A stretch of DNA of 64,000 nucleotides, taken from NCBI GenBank assembly GCA_023653785.1, contig JAMKCH010071783.1:18093-82092 (forward strand), given 5' to 3'. Under the pieces are notes generated by a model. The model was given only the letters and a program-made list of their open reading frames with translations, did not search any database and was not told the origin of the DNA. The translations under genes were made by a program, and so were the position numbers. Of this stretch, positions 37,066 through 49,751 are shown in pieces. The DNA comes from Ophioderma brevispina. Taxonomy: Eukaryota; Echinodermata; Ophiuroidea; Amphilepidida; Ophiodermatidae. Within the stretch, counting starts at the first letter, position 1, and each line of letters begins with the position of its first letter.

Positions 37066-37346
37066 AATATAAAGACATAGGCTGAATATTGTATTGCTCC
37101 TGTACAAATTAGAAATTTCAAACTTTTGTATTTTTTGAAATATTTTTGGGTATCATTCTCAGCTTAATCCCTGCAGATGGGAATATTTTTGATGGAAAGC
37201 GTTACATCAGGGGCAAAATCAGAATTTCACATTGTTTTTAGGGACACCAGTTCTTGCAATCTCTCTTTGCAAACCTTTAAGTCACCCAAGGGCTTACAAA
37301 ACGCATGGTAAGGCACCATTCTTACTGACTACGACCAGTACTTTAC

Positions 37347-37467
37347 ACTTCTGTAGGATTTCTTTGTTTCTTCATGGCCAGCCTGAGTTTCCGCCTGTGA
37401 AGGATGTTCTCTATGCCAAATCCCCGTCTCCAACTCGCATCAAGAAATCAGAAAGCCCTAGCAACAC
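37347..37467 (-). pseudogene. Kazrin-like SAM exon b, left-arm copy
   Basis: On the minus strand a pyrimidine-rich tract and TTTTTACAG precede the exon, and GTAAAG follows it. The second half reads GIENILHRRKLRLA, the last helix of a kazrin/liprin-type SAM domain. The first half has extra bases relative to the right-arm copy (60907-61021), and a frameshift falls just after LRLA. As read it cannot be spliced into an open frame. This may be decay or sequencing error. It lies about 5.6 kb downstream of exon a of the same arm. Confidence 0.65.
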
Positions 37468-37667
37468 CTGTAAAAACTGATGAAGGAATAGAGGCTTAGC
37501 GTGACACCTACATATTTTCAACTTAATCCAAATTCACTCACCAACTGAAACCTAAGGGTTTTAAATTACTAAAGTTCCTTAGAGTACGAGGATGCATTAA
37601 TTTGAAGTTGGCAAATTGTCAGAATCTATTTTATAGTGTAGTTGCTGTTAAGTGCAAAAGGCTAATA

Positions 37668-40600
37668 ACACTATGAAACTATACACTGAAAAATACACTG
37701 AAAAAAATCGCACGCTCTGAAAATCTCTGAAAGTCTCGTTAAAATTACTGAAAATACAACGGAACCAAATACAAAAGAATCCACACTGAAACCCACTAAA
37801 AATGGCTCCCTCTGTTATTCCCTATGCAAATGACATCCATATTACCTTTTGAAAAGGGAGTGTTTCCGTAGCCGTATTCGGCTACCCCCCCAACCCCGGG
37901 TTCCTTATATATAGCCGTATACGGATACGGAACCCCGGGGTTAGGAAGCCGTATACGGCTACGGTGCGTGTCCACAGTGGATCGGTTATATAGCCGTACA
38001 CAGTCATGCGGACGAACGATCCATTCCATACTCCATGAACGAGACCGGAGTGCAACAATAGATTCACATATCAGGATGTCTCTAAAGAAATATCGATTCT
38101 TGTCCTTATGTAAAGCTTCCATAAAAATAACCCCATCTAGAGGAGGAGCTGAGATGTTTCTTTGGTATACAAAAATTGTGCATTTCTAATTTCGTATAGG
38201 ATCACATACGACATTAGCTATTTTTTTTTAAACATGCAATTAAGCAATTTAGGAATTTGGATCACACGCACCATGGATTTTTTGGACTTCCCGATCCCTG
38301 GCCTATCCAGTGGCACCAAATAATTAACACCATAGATCCTTTATTAGGAAAATCTGTGGCAGTTGCAACTCCCCTCCATTGAATTGTTATAAAATGACTG
38401 TTTTGGCGAGGCTAAATTTTAAAAAAATGAAGGCCTATACCATTTTTAATAGAAAGTTGTTAAAATATCAAATATTATAAATAATGATGTCATGACTTAT
38501 TTTGTTGTATCTCTAGTTTAACATTTCTTCAAACGAGAACGCGTATGTCCTTGTGACTCTTTTTGAGCACGAGGTTTATTCCTTTATTAAGAAATGCATT
38601 TTACAATACGGTGCGTTTTAAGGAGCGGCTTTATATCTGTATCTGTAGGTTTACGCAATCGCATAAAACACGACACTGGGGTGGCCAGAAGGGCATTCAT
38701 AGGTTGTCTGAGACCTCCGTAAAGGCCAGAATTTTTAAAGTGGGAAGTAGCCCCTTCAGGGGGACAAAAAAATAAGATACTAAACAAATATGAAAACTTA
38801 GGAAAATTACCTTTTTATTACTTTTGGGATTGACGACATCGATGCTTCGTTCAAACGTTTTATCGAAAATGTACTTTCGCAAACTAAATGCTTCTTCAAA
38901 ATCAATATTTCCTTCCAATTGTTATTATTGTTTTACTCAGGAAGCGGCGAATTTTATATTTTTTTAATCCAAGCCGGGTGGCCTTTTGTCCTCGTCTCAT
39001 TTCGTGTAGAAGGGATTTCCGCTACTTTGGTTGGGCTTTATCTTCTTGTCGTGGGGTCACGGTTCAGCGCGACTTTTTTTCCTCAGTTTCCCGAGACACA
39101 ACTGCATTTGGTAGGTTGCATCGCGTCTCTGCCCCGTAAACTGGGGGTCATTTCTTTTCGCGTGGGTTCTCCACACAATAGGTTCCCTAATATACTGTAC
39201 TGGGGGGGAACTGTGTGCTCCGTTTACTCTTTTAAAAGAAAGATAGGCTCCTGGTAATTTTCAGCTCTGTTATAACGTTAGATATACGTGGTCCAAGGAA
39301 CATGGAAAATTATTGGAGTTTCCCATAAATTTGTTCCGAGAGCGGTCCCAATCCACGTCCTCACTCAAAAAACCAGTGAGGAACTCCGCGTGACCCAAAC
39401 ACACATACACCTAACTTGTTTTAAATCGCAACTCTAATATATTCTGTCGTGTCTTGTTGTTCGAGCTAAAGACTTTATTTTCTTTCTTTTGAAATCTGCC
39501 CATTCCGTTTTTATAGGCAACTCAGGAATATCCGACATTTACCGAGATTTGTCCCGGCAGAGGTTCAAAGGCTGCTTCAAAAATAAAGTATATTGCATTA
39601 ACAAGATTTATTTCAGATAGAATAGACTTCTATTAGTCCGGTATGAGCATGCGACTTATAATCTGTGCCCATCGATTGCACGGGGGGTCAATGTCTGCTA
39701 TGGACGGGACGGGTATTGATATGCGCAATAATAAATGCTATAGGGGGGGGGGGGGGGGGGGGGGGAGCAGTAAAAACACTGGTACGGGGGGGGGGGGGTC
39801 GGTTGTTTGCACGGATCCCGGGGGGAGGTGTACTTCAAAGCATACTTTTGTTATCGGTACAAATGACATTTCAGAAAAAAAAAAAAAAAGCGATACAATT
39901 CTTGTGAACTGTGAGAAGCGTGCGTAAAAGTGTTTTTCAAACCGAGTTGAATGTATCATTTGAATCTGTGTCGTTGTCTTAATAACAATGCGCATTGTTT
40001 TTCGTAAAGAGGGAAAACTTTTCATATTTTGAGATCAAAGATTTCTCAATACCAAAACACCTCGTTGGCACCGTGCTTGCAGCCCTCGTGAAACAATTTT
40101 TAGTGATTAGTACATGTCCTTAAGGCTTGTGCGTACGGCGACCGGCGAAAACAAGGCTCCGGAGCTATTGTTACCGTTAGGCGGCTACCGAACCACTGTG
40201 TGTTAGGTAGCCGTATACGGCTACGCGAAAGAACACTGACGTTTTGCAAATTTTAATATGCTGTGATGCTTCAGGATTCCTAATCAAACAGAAACTGGGC
40301 TGAACCTTGCGTGCTAAAAAGATTAGTTCCTGTGTCTATCACACGAAAGCTGAGAATGTGAAATTCAAATGGGAATACCCTTTGAGAGAAACACTAATAA
40401 TCACACTGCAAGGAAGAATAACGGCATAATAAGTTGACTTGGCTAAATGTGGTTTATGGGGTCATTACAGTACAGAGGTCGATGCTGCATTACATTTGAA
40501 CAGATCCCACACGTGAACATTACAGCTGAAACACAACTGAACCATCCGGGGTCTGACCCCTGACTGAAAATTTTCAGTGATTACTCTTTTCCTTTGTTCA

Positions 40601-40695
40601 GACAATATTGTCAGAGATTTTGCAACTGGGTTTCAGCGGATTACTCTGTGACTTTCGCTGTGTAATTTTTTGCAGTGTTATATTTTCAATAGTGT
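37668..40695 (-). mobile_element. Palindrome-end DNA element, left-arm copy (3.0 kb)
   Basis: The outer inverted ends are ACACTATGAAACTATA plus CACTGAAAAATACACTGAAA-type subterminal words; the right end here is a decayed match. Inside each end lies a cluster of the 18-bp palindrome GTAGCCGTATACGGCTAC. The AT-rich interior has no recognisable transposase. It has the opposite orientation to the two right-arm copies and carries extra G and A runs at 39.74-39.89 kb. Confidence 0.65.
37867..38000. repeat. Cluster of GTAGCCGTATACGGCTAC-type palindromes
   Basis: Versions occur at 37868-37885 (one mismatch), 37911-37930 and 37945-37964, with a half site near 37989. They are separated by a second palindrome, AACCCCGGGGTT. 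A single perfect copy is at 40207-40224 near the other end of the element. Confidence 0.8.
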
Positions 40696-43017
40696 ACATG
40701 CCGGGTGCAGGCAAACACATGAAAAAACGCCTATTAGTCGTGGCAACTGTGTCCTGGACCAATACAGACAAGAAGATATGGAAGGCTCCCTATTCACTTC
40801 GGTCTGTGTTAATGACTTTTGTCCATTGTGCCTAGGCTAGGTGTATGCATAAAACTTTGGCGCTCAAACTGTCGCACTCTTATAATGCATGTTAAGATTT
40901 GAGCATATTAATTGGGTTTACTTATTGTTTCCTATATTCATGCGTGTATTTTAACCTGCTTATTTCTTACGTAAACAGAAATTCTTGAAAGATTGTACGA
41001 CCGGGCATTCTGAAATGAAGCTATTAATTAGCACTTACTATTCAAAATTATGCAACATGTTAAAAAAAAAGGTGTGCCGAATTCACACGCTGTGGGCGGC
41101 GCCTACTGTTTGTCTGGTGCAAAGCTATTCCTACAAAATTGAAATGATAAACCTAAACTGCCAAAAGTTGATGGTATTGTGTTTTTCTTTGATTTAGTTT
41201 TCCCGTTGAACTTTTGGCATTCACGAGTTTTAAGATTAAATTTTTTTTTGCTGAAAACAAGGACAATCTTGTGTGAGTTAGAAAGAAAAATAGTTAGTGG
41301 TTAAGCTGGTTGCTGCTGGCCAAAATCACTCAATCCATAGTCTTGGAGGTGAGGTGAGCGGGGACAAACTCATGTTATGTCACCACCCACCTACCCCATG
41401 CCCTAGTCCTGTTGATGCCTGTTTTGGTTTGGCCATTCAGGATTGAATTCGTGGGAGCATGGGGGGTCCGACGTTAATTATTGTGGACTATCTAAGTGGA
41501 ATGTTTCCAACCCAATCCCAACTGGGACTATATCTAGAATATGGGAGCGGTTGAAATGCTAAGGTGTGCGTGTTCGACTGTTGGACTTATTCGCATATTA
41601 ATAGAAAGGACTAAACTGATTTGCCGTATTTGGTAGAGGCTTAGTGAGCTTAGTTGGTATTAGTAAGATCACAACCTATATAGGGAATTACGAACATGTT
41701 CAGGAAAATATGTAAAATGTAGGTTAGGTGGACTAGTTTATGGGGCAGACTTTTGACATTACAACTCTGGATGAAAGCATCAGGATTCTGAGGATTAAGC
41801 ATGCACTAATCCACGGGGGGGCACACATTTAAACTTTTGGGCAGAAAAAGTCTGCGTAAATTTACATTATGTAACAACTAATTAACTAAATTTACCATGA
41901 TCCCAAATCAAAAGCAAAAATGGCCTTAAGTCGTTCTGACGGTTCCAAGCGCAACTATTGGATCATAATGCTGGTCCTGATTGGAAAGTCTTGTGTAACA
42001 CTATTGGGTGCAGGATGTCGTTGATGCAGAAGTTGTTTGAATAGGCGGAGCATGTTTTCTTTAAATTTAAATACTAATTAAACATGCACATCATGCATAT
42101 AATAGTTCTTAGCCACCAAGATGAGATGTGTACAGGAGGCTCAAAATAAGTGAAGCTTGCCCAATTAATTATGCCTAATAATATAGCCCGGGCTTCAATA
42201 AACTCACATACCCAACAGTGGGGTTATCCTCTATGTAATAATAAAGAGAAGATAGTCCTAAGTCAAGACTTAATGAGGATTATGCACTTGGTACTCCATG
42301 ATCTGTCAGGCAATAATCCCTCAATGAATTCTACACACTACAACTAAGTGCTGCCCTCACTGTCCCATTAGTACCAAAATTAGGAGCTTAACCTTTTACC
42401 TGACCAAATTCTAGCACTTTCCTGTAGGCACTGCACAGCACACCCAGAAGGAATTTTCGGGTAAAGATTGGCCTGGTTTTGACATGTCCCAGTACCATTT
42501 GTGTTGAGTTGCATAAGGAAAAGCGGGCGAGACCAGGCGATATTGGTAAGTTAGCAGTTGTCCAATGGAAAACCATGGCCTATGTGAGGCAGGTCAATGT
42601 CGCTAAAATCAAGGTGCAGGGGGTGATTTCACAGATGGCCGAATGTGCCCTATGCTCCCTAGCAATTATAGCAATGGTCAGGCTTCAAAATCACTGTGTT
42701 AAAACAATGGAACCACTGAAGGTGATCTGGGATACTTTTCCCCCATGTTTCCAAATTGTATAGTAACTCAGTGTCCATCATGTTTCAGTAAAAAGCTTCA
42801 TTTTGGAAAAGAGTCTAGTTATTGCAGGGGGGCATGTACATTTGTAATCAAAAATCATTTTTGCAAGATAAGGGTGCATCTCAACTGTTCCAATACACCA
42901 TTGGTCTTTTGATCTTCAGAGGCCATCATAGGAAACAACCCCTGATTCTGAGACATAAATGATCAGTCAAAGATTAATAGATGACAACACGACAAACACT
43001 ACCACCTACCACCGAGG

Positions 43018-43225
43018 CGTCCACTCTAATATTCTAGCACACTTTTCAGTATACTGGTGGAAGACACCTTTGAGTTCTATCCATGCCACAATCCTACTGG
43101 CTTCCAATTGTGAATAGGCGTAGTCTTGTCATTTTTCATCTAATCTGGCTTTTTCTTTGATCGTCTAATGCAAGCTCTGGTTAATATTGTGTCTGAACCG
43201 GATGACTACGTTGTAGGGTTTGTAT
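43018..43225 (-). pseudogene. Kazrin-like SAM exon a, left-arm copy
   Basis: This 208-nt block is collinear with 50554-50761 and 55778-55985. Across frames the minus strand gives RFRHN, KARLDEK, then TPIHNW and IVAWIEL, and finally QYTEKCA. These fit the first helices of a kazrin-type SAM domain (W-x-A, then AWxE, then Y-x-x-x-C). The AG of the acceptor and the GT of the donor are both altered in this copy, and there are frameshifts. The left-arm copy is therefore probably broken, or poorly sequenced. Confidence 0.65.
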
Positions 43226-43442
43226 CGAGGGGATTGAGGGAAAAGTATCATTCATGTACATTCATTAAACATTGGCAACACTGAATAACATTGTAAAGAG
43301 TGATCAGAGTATTAAAAACTTCACAATAACCTAAGATGGTGGGAAATGTCAAAGTTTACATTATTATAAGCGTTATTAGTAAAACCAAAGTTTTTAAATC
43401 CTTTTGTCCTGCTAACGGTGATGGCCGGATTCACCTCATTTC

Positions 43443-43530
43443 AACAGCAATATTGCTGTTGGATTTATTGGGAGCAAAAGATAATGATGCCCTTCCGGAG
43501 GGTCAATTTGCTGGTGGCCGCTATAGCTCT
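43443..43530. other. Conserved block with 18-bp palindrome
   Basis: The block around AACAGCAATATTGCTGTT (43443-43460) is conserved in the right arm (50311-50328), where it reads CACAGCAATATTGCTGTG, and is degraded at about 55535. It lies in the presumed intron between the pre-SAM exon and SAM exon a. A function as exon was considered, but no frame is conserved. Confidence 0.5.
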
Positions 43531-43856
43531 CCATAGCCTACGCCTTGTTAGGGAGAATCTTCTTTTTTAGTTCTACGCATGGTCAAACTCACTACTAACC
43601 CTCATCGGACTTCACATTAAGTTCCATGGATGATTAATATCATCAGAGACAAACAAAACTCTTTATCTGCACTTCTCCCTCCCATTTTACTGATCATCTG
43701 TGTGATAAAATGCTTCCAACTTCAGTAAATTCCCACTGAATGAAATAGATACTACTGTTTGTGATGAAAGACTTTCACCTATTTACGTAAAGTGATGGTT
43801 GAAACAATCCACAGAAGAGCAAGCAATTCTAAGAATTAGAAAAAAGGTAGACCTAC

Positions 43857-44049
43857 CATCAAATAACAAATTCAAAGTTTGTCTGTTTTCTTGCTGAGAT
43901 CTTGACAGTGAATTAAACGTCTTTTTCTCTTCATCTTCTTTTCTCCTTGGGCATGTGCTCAATGATGGCAAGTTCTTCTGATGACCTTGACATTGGTTCA
44001 TTAGGATGGATGAGGAATTCTCTGCTCCCACTGTCAGCTGAGGTAACAT
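43857..44049 (-). CDS. Kazrin-like pre-SAM exon, left-arm copy
   Basis: Read on the minus strand, TTTCATTCATAG precedes and GTAGGTC follows the block. One frame is open across the whole exon. It includes EDEEKKTFNSLSR and ends NLLFDG, the Ser-rich NSLS stretch found before the SAM repeats in this family. Another frame gives NEPMSRSSEELAI in the first half, so the true frame of the first half is uncertain. It is the most upstream candidate exon and lies about 0.6 kb before SAM exon a. Earlier coding exons (the coiled coil of kazrin) are not found in the window. Confidence 0.5.
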
Positions 44050-44439
44050 CTATGAATGAAACCAAAGGATTTTAAACAAAATGAATGCTGGTGGTAAACA
44101 TTTGATATAAGCTTAACTTGATATGTGACCTTTTACAGGTTTCCACTTGTGCTCCATAAGTCCGGTAATAGCATAAGTTGTACTTGTGACCAAAGGCTTC
44201 AAATAATCATGGTCTGGGGGAAAAATCCCTGTTAAGGCAACCCCTGGTTCTGAAACAAAACCATGTCATTTATATAACCGGAGCAATAAACATGTTTAAA
44301 AACACCAAAATGTCTAAATAATAACTAGGGCCATCCCCTAACATTTTCAATGTTATTCTATCCATTAATGTCTAATTCGGTTAGATAACCCTAACGCGGC
44401 CGAGAGGAATGAGAGGCAACGAAAACGTGTAACCGGTCG

Positions 44440-44740
44440 GTAAATGCTTTTCGTTGCATCTGGGTGGGCCGCAACACTATTTTTGGTCGCGCAAAATGAC
44501 TCTCATTGGCTCTCATTGCATCTGGGCCTTCTTTATACCGGAAGTGACGCGATGTTTTCGTTGCACCTGGGCCGTCTTCCCGGAAATGACGCATGTTTTT
44601 CGTTGCATTTTTTGGGCCGTCTTCCGGGAAAATGACTCGATGTTTTTCGTTGCATCTGGGGCCTTTAATTGACTTGGAAATGATAGCGATGCTTTTTCAC
44701 TGCATTTCTGACGGTTTGGCCGCAAAAGGCGCAATGCTTT
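44440..44740. repeat. 44-bp satellite cluster 1
   Basis: Degenerate tandem units are built on CGTTGCATCTGGGCCGTCTT and GGAAATGACGCGATG, about 44 bp apart. Not being a multiple of three, they do not encode a repeat protein. Confidence 0.75.
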
Positions 44741-45039
44741 TCTTCAGGCTGGTGACACTGTACATGCCCCTAGACCTTTCGTTTCGATTGTGATAGCGCA
44801 AACATTTTCGATAAGCTATTGGGTTAATATGCCTAAACTATTCATGACGTAAACCGGAGCATGACGTAGCAGAATGCGCCACGCACGACTAGATGTAGCT
44901 TAATAAGCGCAACTCAGACTGGCGAACTATAAGCTCCAACTTCATCAATCGTTCATTACGCATCCATTTTTATTTTATTTATTTATTATTTATTTACCCT
45001 GTTTTTCTTGCATTTTCATCATGTTCACTCCATGTTTCC

Positions 45040-45345
45040 TCGTTGCAATCTGGGACCGTCCTTTCCGGTAAAAATGGCGCGATGTTTTTCGTTGCATCTG
45101 GCCGTCTTCGGGAAATGACGCGATGTTTTTTTCCGTTGCTTTGGGCCCGTCTTCCGGAAATGGCGCAATGTTTTTCTTGCATCTGGGCACATTATTTTAC
45201 TTTACGCTACTTATTCCTGTGCCGGGGGAAAAACGGCCGAGATGCAATGAAACCAAACGTTGGCTCTCGTTGCAGCTGGGCCGTTAAAAATAAAATAAGA
45301 TTGCTTCGTTGCATTTGGGGGCCGTCGGCCGCCAAAACGACCCCG
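45040..45345. repeat. 44-bp satellite cluster 2
   Basis: Same unit and orientation as cluster 1, separated from it by about 300 bp of unique arm DNA. Confidence 0.7.
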
Positions 45346-45961
45346 GTCCTTGTTAGGGGTTAATGTACATCGTAAAATAAGGCTAGATATACGGGTCACT
45401 TTTTGGAAAGAGGAAACACTATATTTTTTGTTACTGTTTTTTTTCGAATTATTCAGATGAACTTTGTGACATGCTTTTTTTTTTCAAGTTAGTTTTTCGA
45501 CCCCCCATTCTTAGAGCCCCCCGTACCCCTTTGGTTTATACGACCCCAGTTGGGAACAAATGCGTTCAATATTTTAATCCCCTGAGAACTAACTGCCTTT
45601 CATACATCATTTCTGATTGGCTAATCACCCCGCAATATCTTTCACTTAAAACCAGTTTAACTGTATTTCCAAATTTTAAGGTCCGATCATTTTAGATGTG
45701 GGTGACCCCAATTGAAAACCCCTCCCCGCCACTTACCCATCAAAATTGAGATTGATCTCAAAGAAAGTTCAATTTTTTTCATTCCCCCTGTCCCCCCCAG
45801 CCCAGTAAAATTTTAGGTCCAGGAAATGTTTCCCTTTTGATGTTATTAACAATAATATCTCTCAAGTTCGACCACAATTAATAATTGTATCGGATATTTT
45901 AGTAGTATGCTTCCATGGTGAGAGAGAAGAAACATGAAAATTAAGACCAGAATAAACCTCC

Positions 45962-46250
45962 TCCTCCCAGTTCACTTGGAATTTGGCATGAAAGCATCCC
46001 GTCCTTCGAGGAGACGTTAAGCTGTCGGTCCCATGTATAGAGTCACAACTGTACATGTTATCTGTAACATCACAGCAGTTTCAAATAACAGTAGGGTGAA
46101 AACCCCTGAACATGTACCCAATCCCCCCAGCATCAAAGAGGGTCATGTTAGGAGCATACGTATCAGGATCCCAGAGTTGTCCCGTATCGGCTTCTCAGCG
46201 GATAAATCCTGACACCACCACAAGCCATTCCCAAGGACTTGACGATCACC
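45962..46250 (+). mobile_element. SINE body, left-arm copy
   Basis: Reverse complement of the body of the SINE at 3.78-4.05 kb. Shared phrases include AAAGCATCCCGTCCTTCGA, CACAACTGTACATGT and the 3' CCACAAGCCATT. The tRNA head is absent. Confidence 0.65.
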
Positions 46251-46635
46251 TTCTTACCAGTTCTGACTGGCTCAAAAATTACATGAGTACCATTGTGACC
46301 ATTAAAAGCAGCACTCATAGGTTAACAGGCATGAATGCATTCCAGTCTACACTCATTGAATAAACACACATTTGTTATTATTACACCTAAATAGATCCTT
46401 GTCATTTGATTGATATGGAGGATTCTCGGTTTCCCCCCCCCACACCCCCAAAAACACCTTCATTAATAATGAATATATTGCATGCTTATGCTTTCGTCAC
46501 ATAACGTGCATTTTTGTCCATTTGCATGCCTTTTTGTTCCCATATAAATAAACGTTTCGTTCTATATTGCCAACGCCTCGTGCGTCTCAAAACCTGGGTC
46601 ACCTAAATCCACGCACCGATTAACAGAACAAAATA

Positions 46636-47170
46636 TAATTGCCAAAGACGTCATTACATGGGTTACTATATCACAACTGCCTGTGATGAACAAACCGGTA
46701 CATACAAACTGTCAATAGTGTCTGAGACTGTGGCCGGCAACACAGTGCAGAGAGGACGTCCTCGGACACACAGTTGTGTGAGCACACACACACAGGGGTG
46801 CTGGTGCTTCACGAGTTTCTTTCGGGAATCCCCACTGTTATAGTTCATGTCTGTTGTATAAAGGTTGTGGCGCGTTTCTCAACCATTTGCACATCGGGGT
46901 GTTCGGCTCTAGCGCTGTTGATGTTGTCGGGTGTTCACAGTAGGAGAGCCTGGATCTCCCTATACTCGCGCCCCTCGCTTTCGCTGGTCGACTTCTCCCT
47001 AGCGTTGACAACAACTGTCTATGCACGTGAGGAAGAGGGGGGGAGTCACTGTGTGCGGCACTCCGCTTATCTACAGAGGGCTTTCATGCGATGGGTGTTG
47101 GCTACTGGTCTACCTTCAATCAACGCGATCATAATAGCATCATATGACTGCAACGAGTTCCGTATTTAGT
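46636..47170. other. Non-palindromic spacer at palindrome centre
   Basis: Inverted pairing ends around 46610 (GGTCACCTAAATCCACGCAC) and 47175 (GTGCGTGCATTAGGTGACCC). The roughly 530 bp between them is richer in G+C than the arms and has no self-pairing that I can see. A 131-codon + frame (46774-47169) and shorter frames lie here without recognisable domains. Because the two gene copies point away from it, it could hold a shared promoter region, but I see no direct signal. Confidence 0.5.
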
Positions 47171-47574
47171 GCGTGCATTAGGTGACCCATGTTGGTGAAG
47201 ACGGCCCGAGGCGTGCAAGAACGAACGTATGGAACAAAATGCATGCCAAATGGAAAAAATGCACAGTATGTGACGAAAGCATGCAATATATCAATTTATT
47301 TAATGACATGTGACCGGAATCCTCCAATCCAATGACAAGGAAGTCTATTTAGGTGTCATATATACAAATGTGTGATTTATCAATGAGTTTAGACTTGGTG
47401 AATTCATCATTCTCTGTACCCTAGTCGGAGTGCTGCCTTTTAATTGGTCACAATGACTCATGTTAATTCTTTTTGATCCCTCTCAGCAACATGGTAGAAT
47501 GGTGATGCTTCAAGTCATTGGTCCATGTGTCTGCTTTGTGGTGGTGTGCAGGATTTATCAGCTGAGTAGCCGAT

Positions 47575-47875
47575 CCGGGACCCTGTGTTCCATATCAGAT
47601 GCTCCTAACATGACCCTCTTTGATGCTGGGGCGGGATTGGGTACAGTCAGGGGTTTTTTTTCACCCTACTGTTATTTGAAACTGGCTGTGCTGTACACTT
47701 TACTGCTTCTCTATACCATTTATTCCCCTCTCTTGTCTCTTGACTCGCTGGTACACGGGAACCTCTGCGTACTCCCTGTCCTCTCCGTCCTCTCTCTATC
47801 TACGGCTCGTCTCTTCGAAGACGGGATGCTTTCACAATTCATTTGCCCATTTCCAAGTGAACAGGCGAAATGAGA
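47575..47875 (-). mobile_element. SINE body, right-arm copy
   Basis: Inverted mate of 45962-46250 and direct to 3.8-4.05 kb. It shares CTCCTAACATG and TTCGAAGACGGGATGCTTTC. It has an extra ~70-bp pyrimidine-rich insertion near 47700-47770 relative to the left copy. Confidence 0.65.
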
Positions 47876-48499
47876 GGTTAATTCGTCCTCTACATTTTCT
47901 GTTTTTCCTCCTTCACTGGAAGCATACTACGAAAAATATCCGATTACAAATTAATTAATGTGGTCGACTACATTTAGAGATATTATTGTTCAGAACATCA
48001 AAAGTAAAAATATTTCCGGACCTAAAATTTTAGCTGGGCTGGGGGGGGTGGGGGAATGAAAAAAAATTGAACTTTTCTCTGATATCAAGTCTCAATTTGA
48101 TGGGGTAAAAGTGAGTGGAGGGGTTTTTCAATTGGGGTCACCCACTCTAATGAGTCGGACGCTTAAATATTTGAAGATACAGTTTCAACTGGTTATTACA
48201 GTGAAGATATGCTGTGATTAGCCATCATAAATGATGTATGAAAGGCAGGGAGTGCTCAGGATGGTTAATAATATTAAAGCAGTTGTTCCAACCTGGGGTC
48301 TTAACCCAAAAGGGGTCGCGGGCTCTTAAGAATGGGGTTGCAAAACTAACTTTGAAAAAAAAGCATGTCACAAAGTTCTCTGAATAATTCGGAAAAACAT
48401 TAACAAAAAATATAGTGTTCCTCTTTCCAAAAAGTGACCCGTCTTACTAGCCTTATTTTATCGATGTTCCATTAACCCTAACCAGGACCGGGTCGTTTT

Positions 48500-48800
48500 T
48501 GCCGGCCGACGGCCCAAATGCACGAAAGGCAAGCTATTTTTTTTTAAAATAAGCGGCCCAATGCAACGAGAGCCAAAGTTTGCGTTTCATTGCATCCGGC
48601 CGTTTTTCCCGGCACAGGAATAAGTAGCGTAAAGTCAATAAATGGCCCAGATGCACGAAAAACATCGCGCCATTTTCCCGAAGACGGCCCAAATGCAACG
48701 AAAAACTCGCGTCATTTTCCCGGAAGCTGCCCAGATGCAACGAAAAACATCGTGCCATTTACCGGAAAAGACGTCCCCATATTGCAACGAGAAACCCGCG
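48500..48800. repeat. 44-bp satellite cluster 3 (inverted mate of cluster 2)
   Basis: Units read GACGGCCC, AGATGCAACGAAAAACATCG, CGTCATTTTCCCGGAA, inverted relative to 45.04-45.35 kb. Confidence 0.75.
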
Positions 48801-49129
48801 TGAAAATGCAATAAAACAGGGTAAATCAATAATAAATAAATAATAATAAGGATGCGTACTGCCACTTATCTGGCATGAAATTTGTGCTTATAGTTCGCCA
48901 GTCGTGAGTGGCGCTATACCTAAATCATAGTCGTGCGTGGCGATATTATGGGATGCGACTTCATCTCCGTTTTACGTCATGAATACGTTTATGCATCATT
49001 AACCCAATAGCTTTCGCAAAGGGTGGCGCTATCACCATCGACCTCCGAAATTGTCCTATGGGCATTTGTACATGTCACCCGCCTTATGAAAGCATTGCGC
49101 CTTCTGCTTGCAAACCGGCCGAAATGCAG

Positions 49130-49410
49130 TGAAAGCATCGCATCATTTTCCAGTCAATAACGGCCCAGATGCAACGAAAAACATCGCGTCATTTTCCCAG
49201 AAGACGGCCCAGATGCAACGAAAAACATCGCGCATTTTCCGGGAAGACGGCCCAGTGCAACGAAAACATCGCGTCATTTTCCGGTAAGGACGCCCAGATG
49301 CAATGATAGCCAATGAAGAGTCATTTGCGCACCAAAAAAGTTGTTGACGGCCCAGGATGCAACTAAAAGCATTTTTCCGACCGGTAACCACGTTTTCGGT
49401 GCCTCTCATT
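49130..49410. repeat. 44-bp satellite cluster 4 (inverted mate of cluster 1)
   Basis: This is the most regular cluster: four to five adjacent units with the core GGCCCAGATGCAACGAAAAA at a 43-45-bp spacing. Confidence 0.8.
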
Positions 49411-49751
49411 TCCTCTCGCCGCGTAGGTTATCAACCGAATTGCATTAATGACTAAATCCTGAAAGTGTTAGTGGGATGCCCTAAGTTATCATTTAGACAT
49501 TTTTGGTGTTTTTAACATTTTTTTGCTCCGGTTATATAATGGACATGTTTTGTTTCAAGAACCAGGGGTTGCCTACAGGGGTATTTTGTCCCCCAGACCT
49601 TGCTTATTGAAGCTTGGTCACAATTACAACTTATGCTATTACGCCTTATGGAGTCACAAGCTGGAAACTTTGTAAAAGGTCAAATAACAAGTTAATATTA
49701 TATCACCTGTCCCACATCATTGTTGTTTACCTCCTTTGGTTTCCTTCATAG

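Larger units (their letters stand above)
36248..46635 (+). repeat. Giant palindrome, left arm
   Basis: The arm reads, from outside in: R copy 2, SAM exon b, palindrome-end transposon, SAM exon a, pre-SAM exon, 44-bp satellite, SINE body, spacer. Each part has its inverted counterpart on the right in mirror order. Near the centre, mirror coordinates sum to about 93,820. Farther out they drift because of indels and the right-arm tandem duplication. Confidence 0.8.

Noticed and set aside
44391..45399. Overlapping frames rich in FRCIWAVF-type repeats
   Set aside because: They are products of the 44-bp satellite. The unit length is not a multiple of three and all frames are equally open.
48473..48490. 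Telomere-like TTAACCCTAACC
   Set aside because: Only one partial unit is present, with no array.
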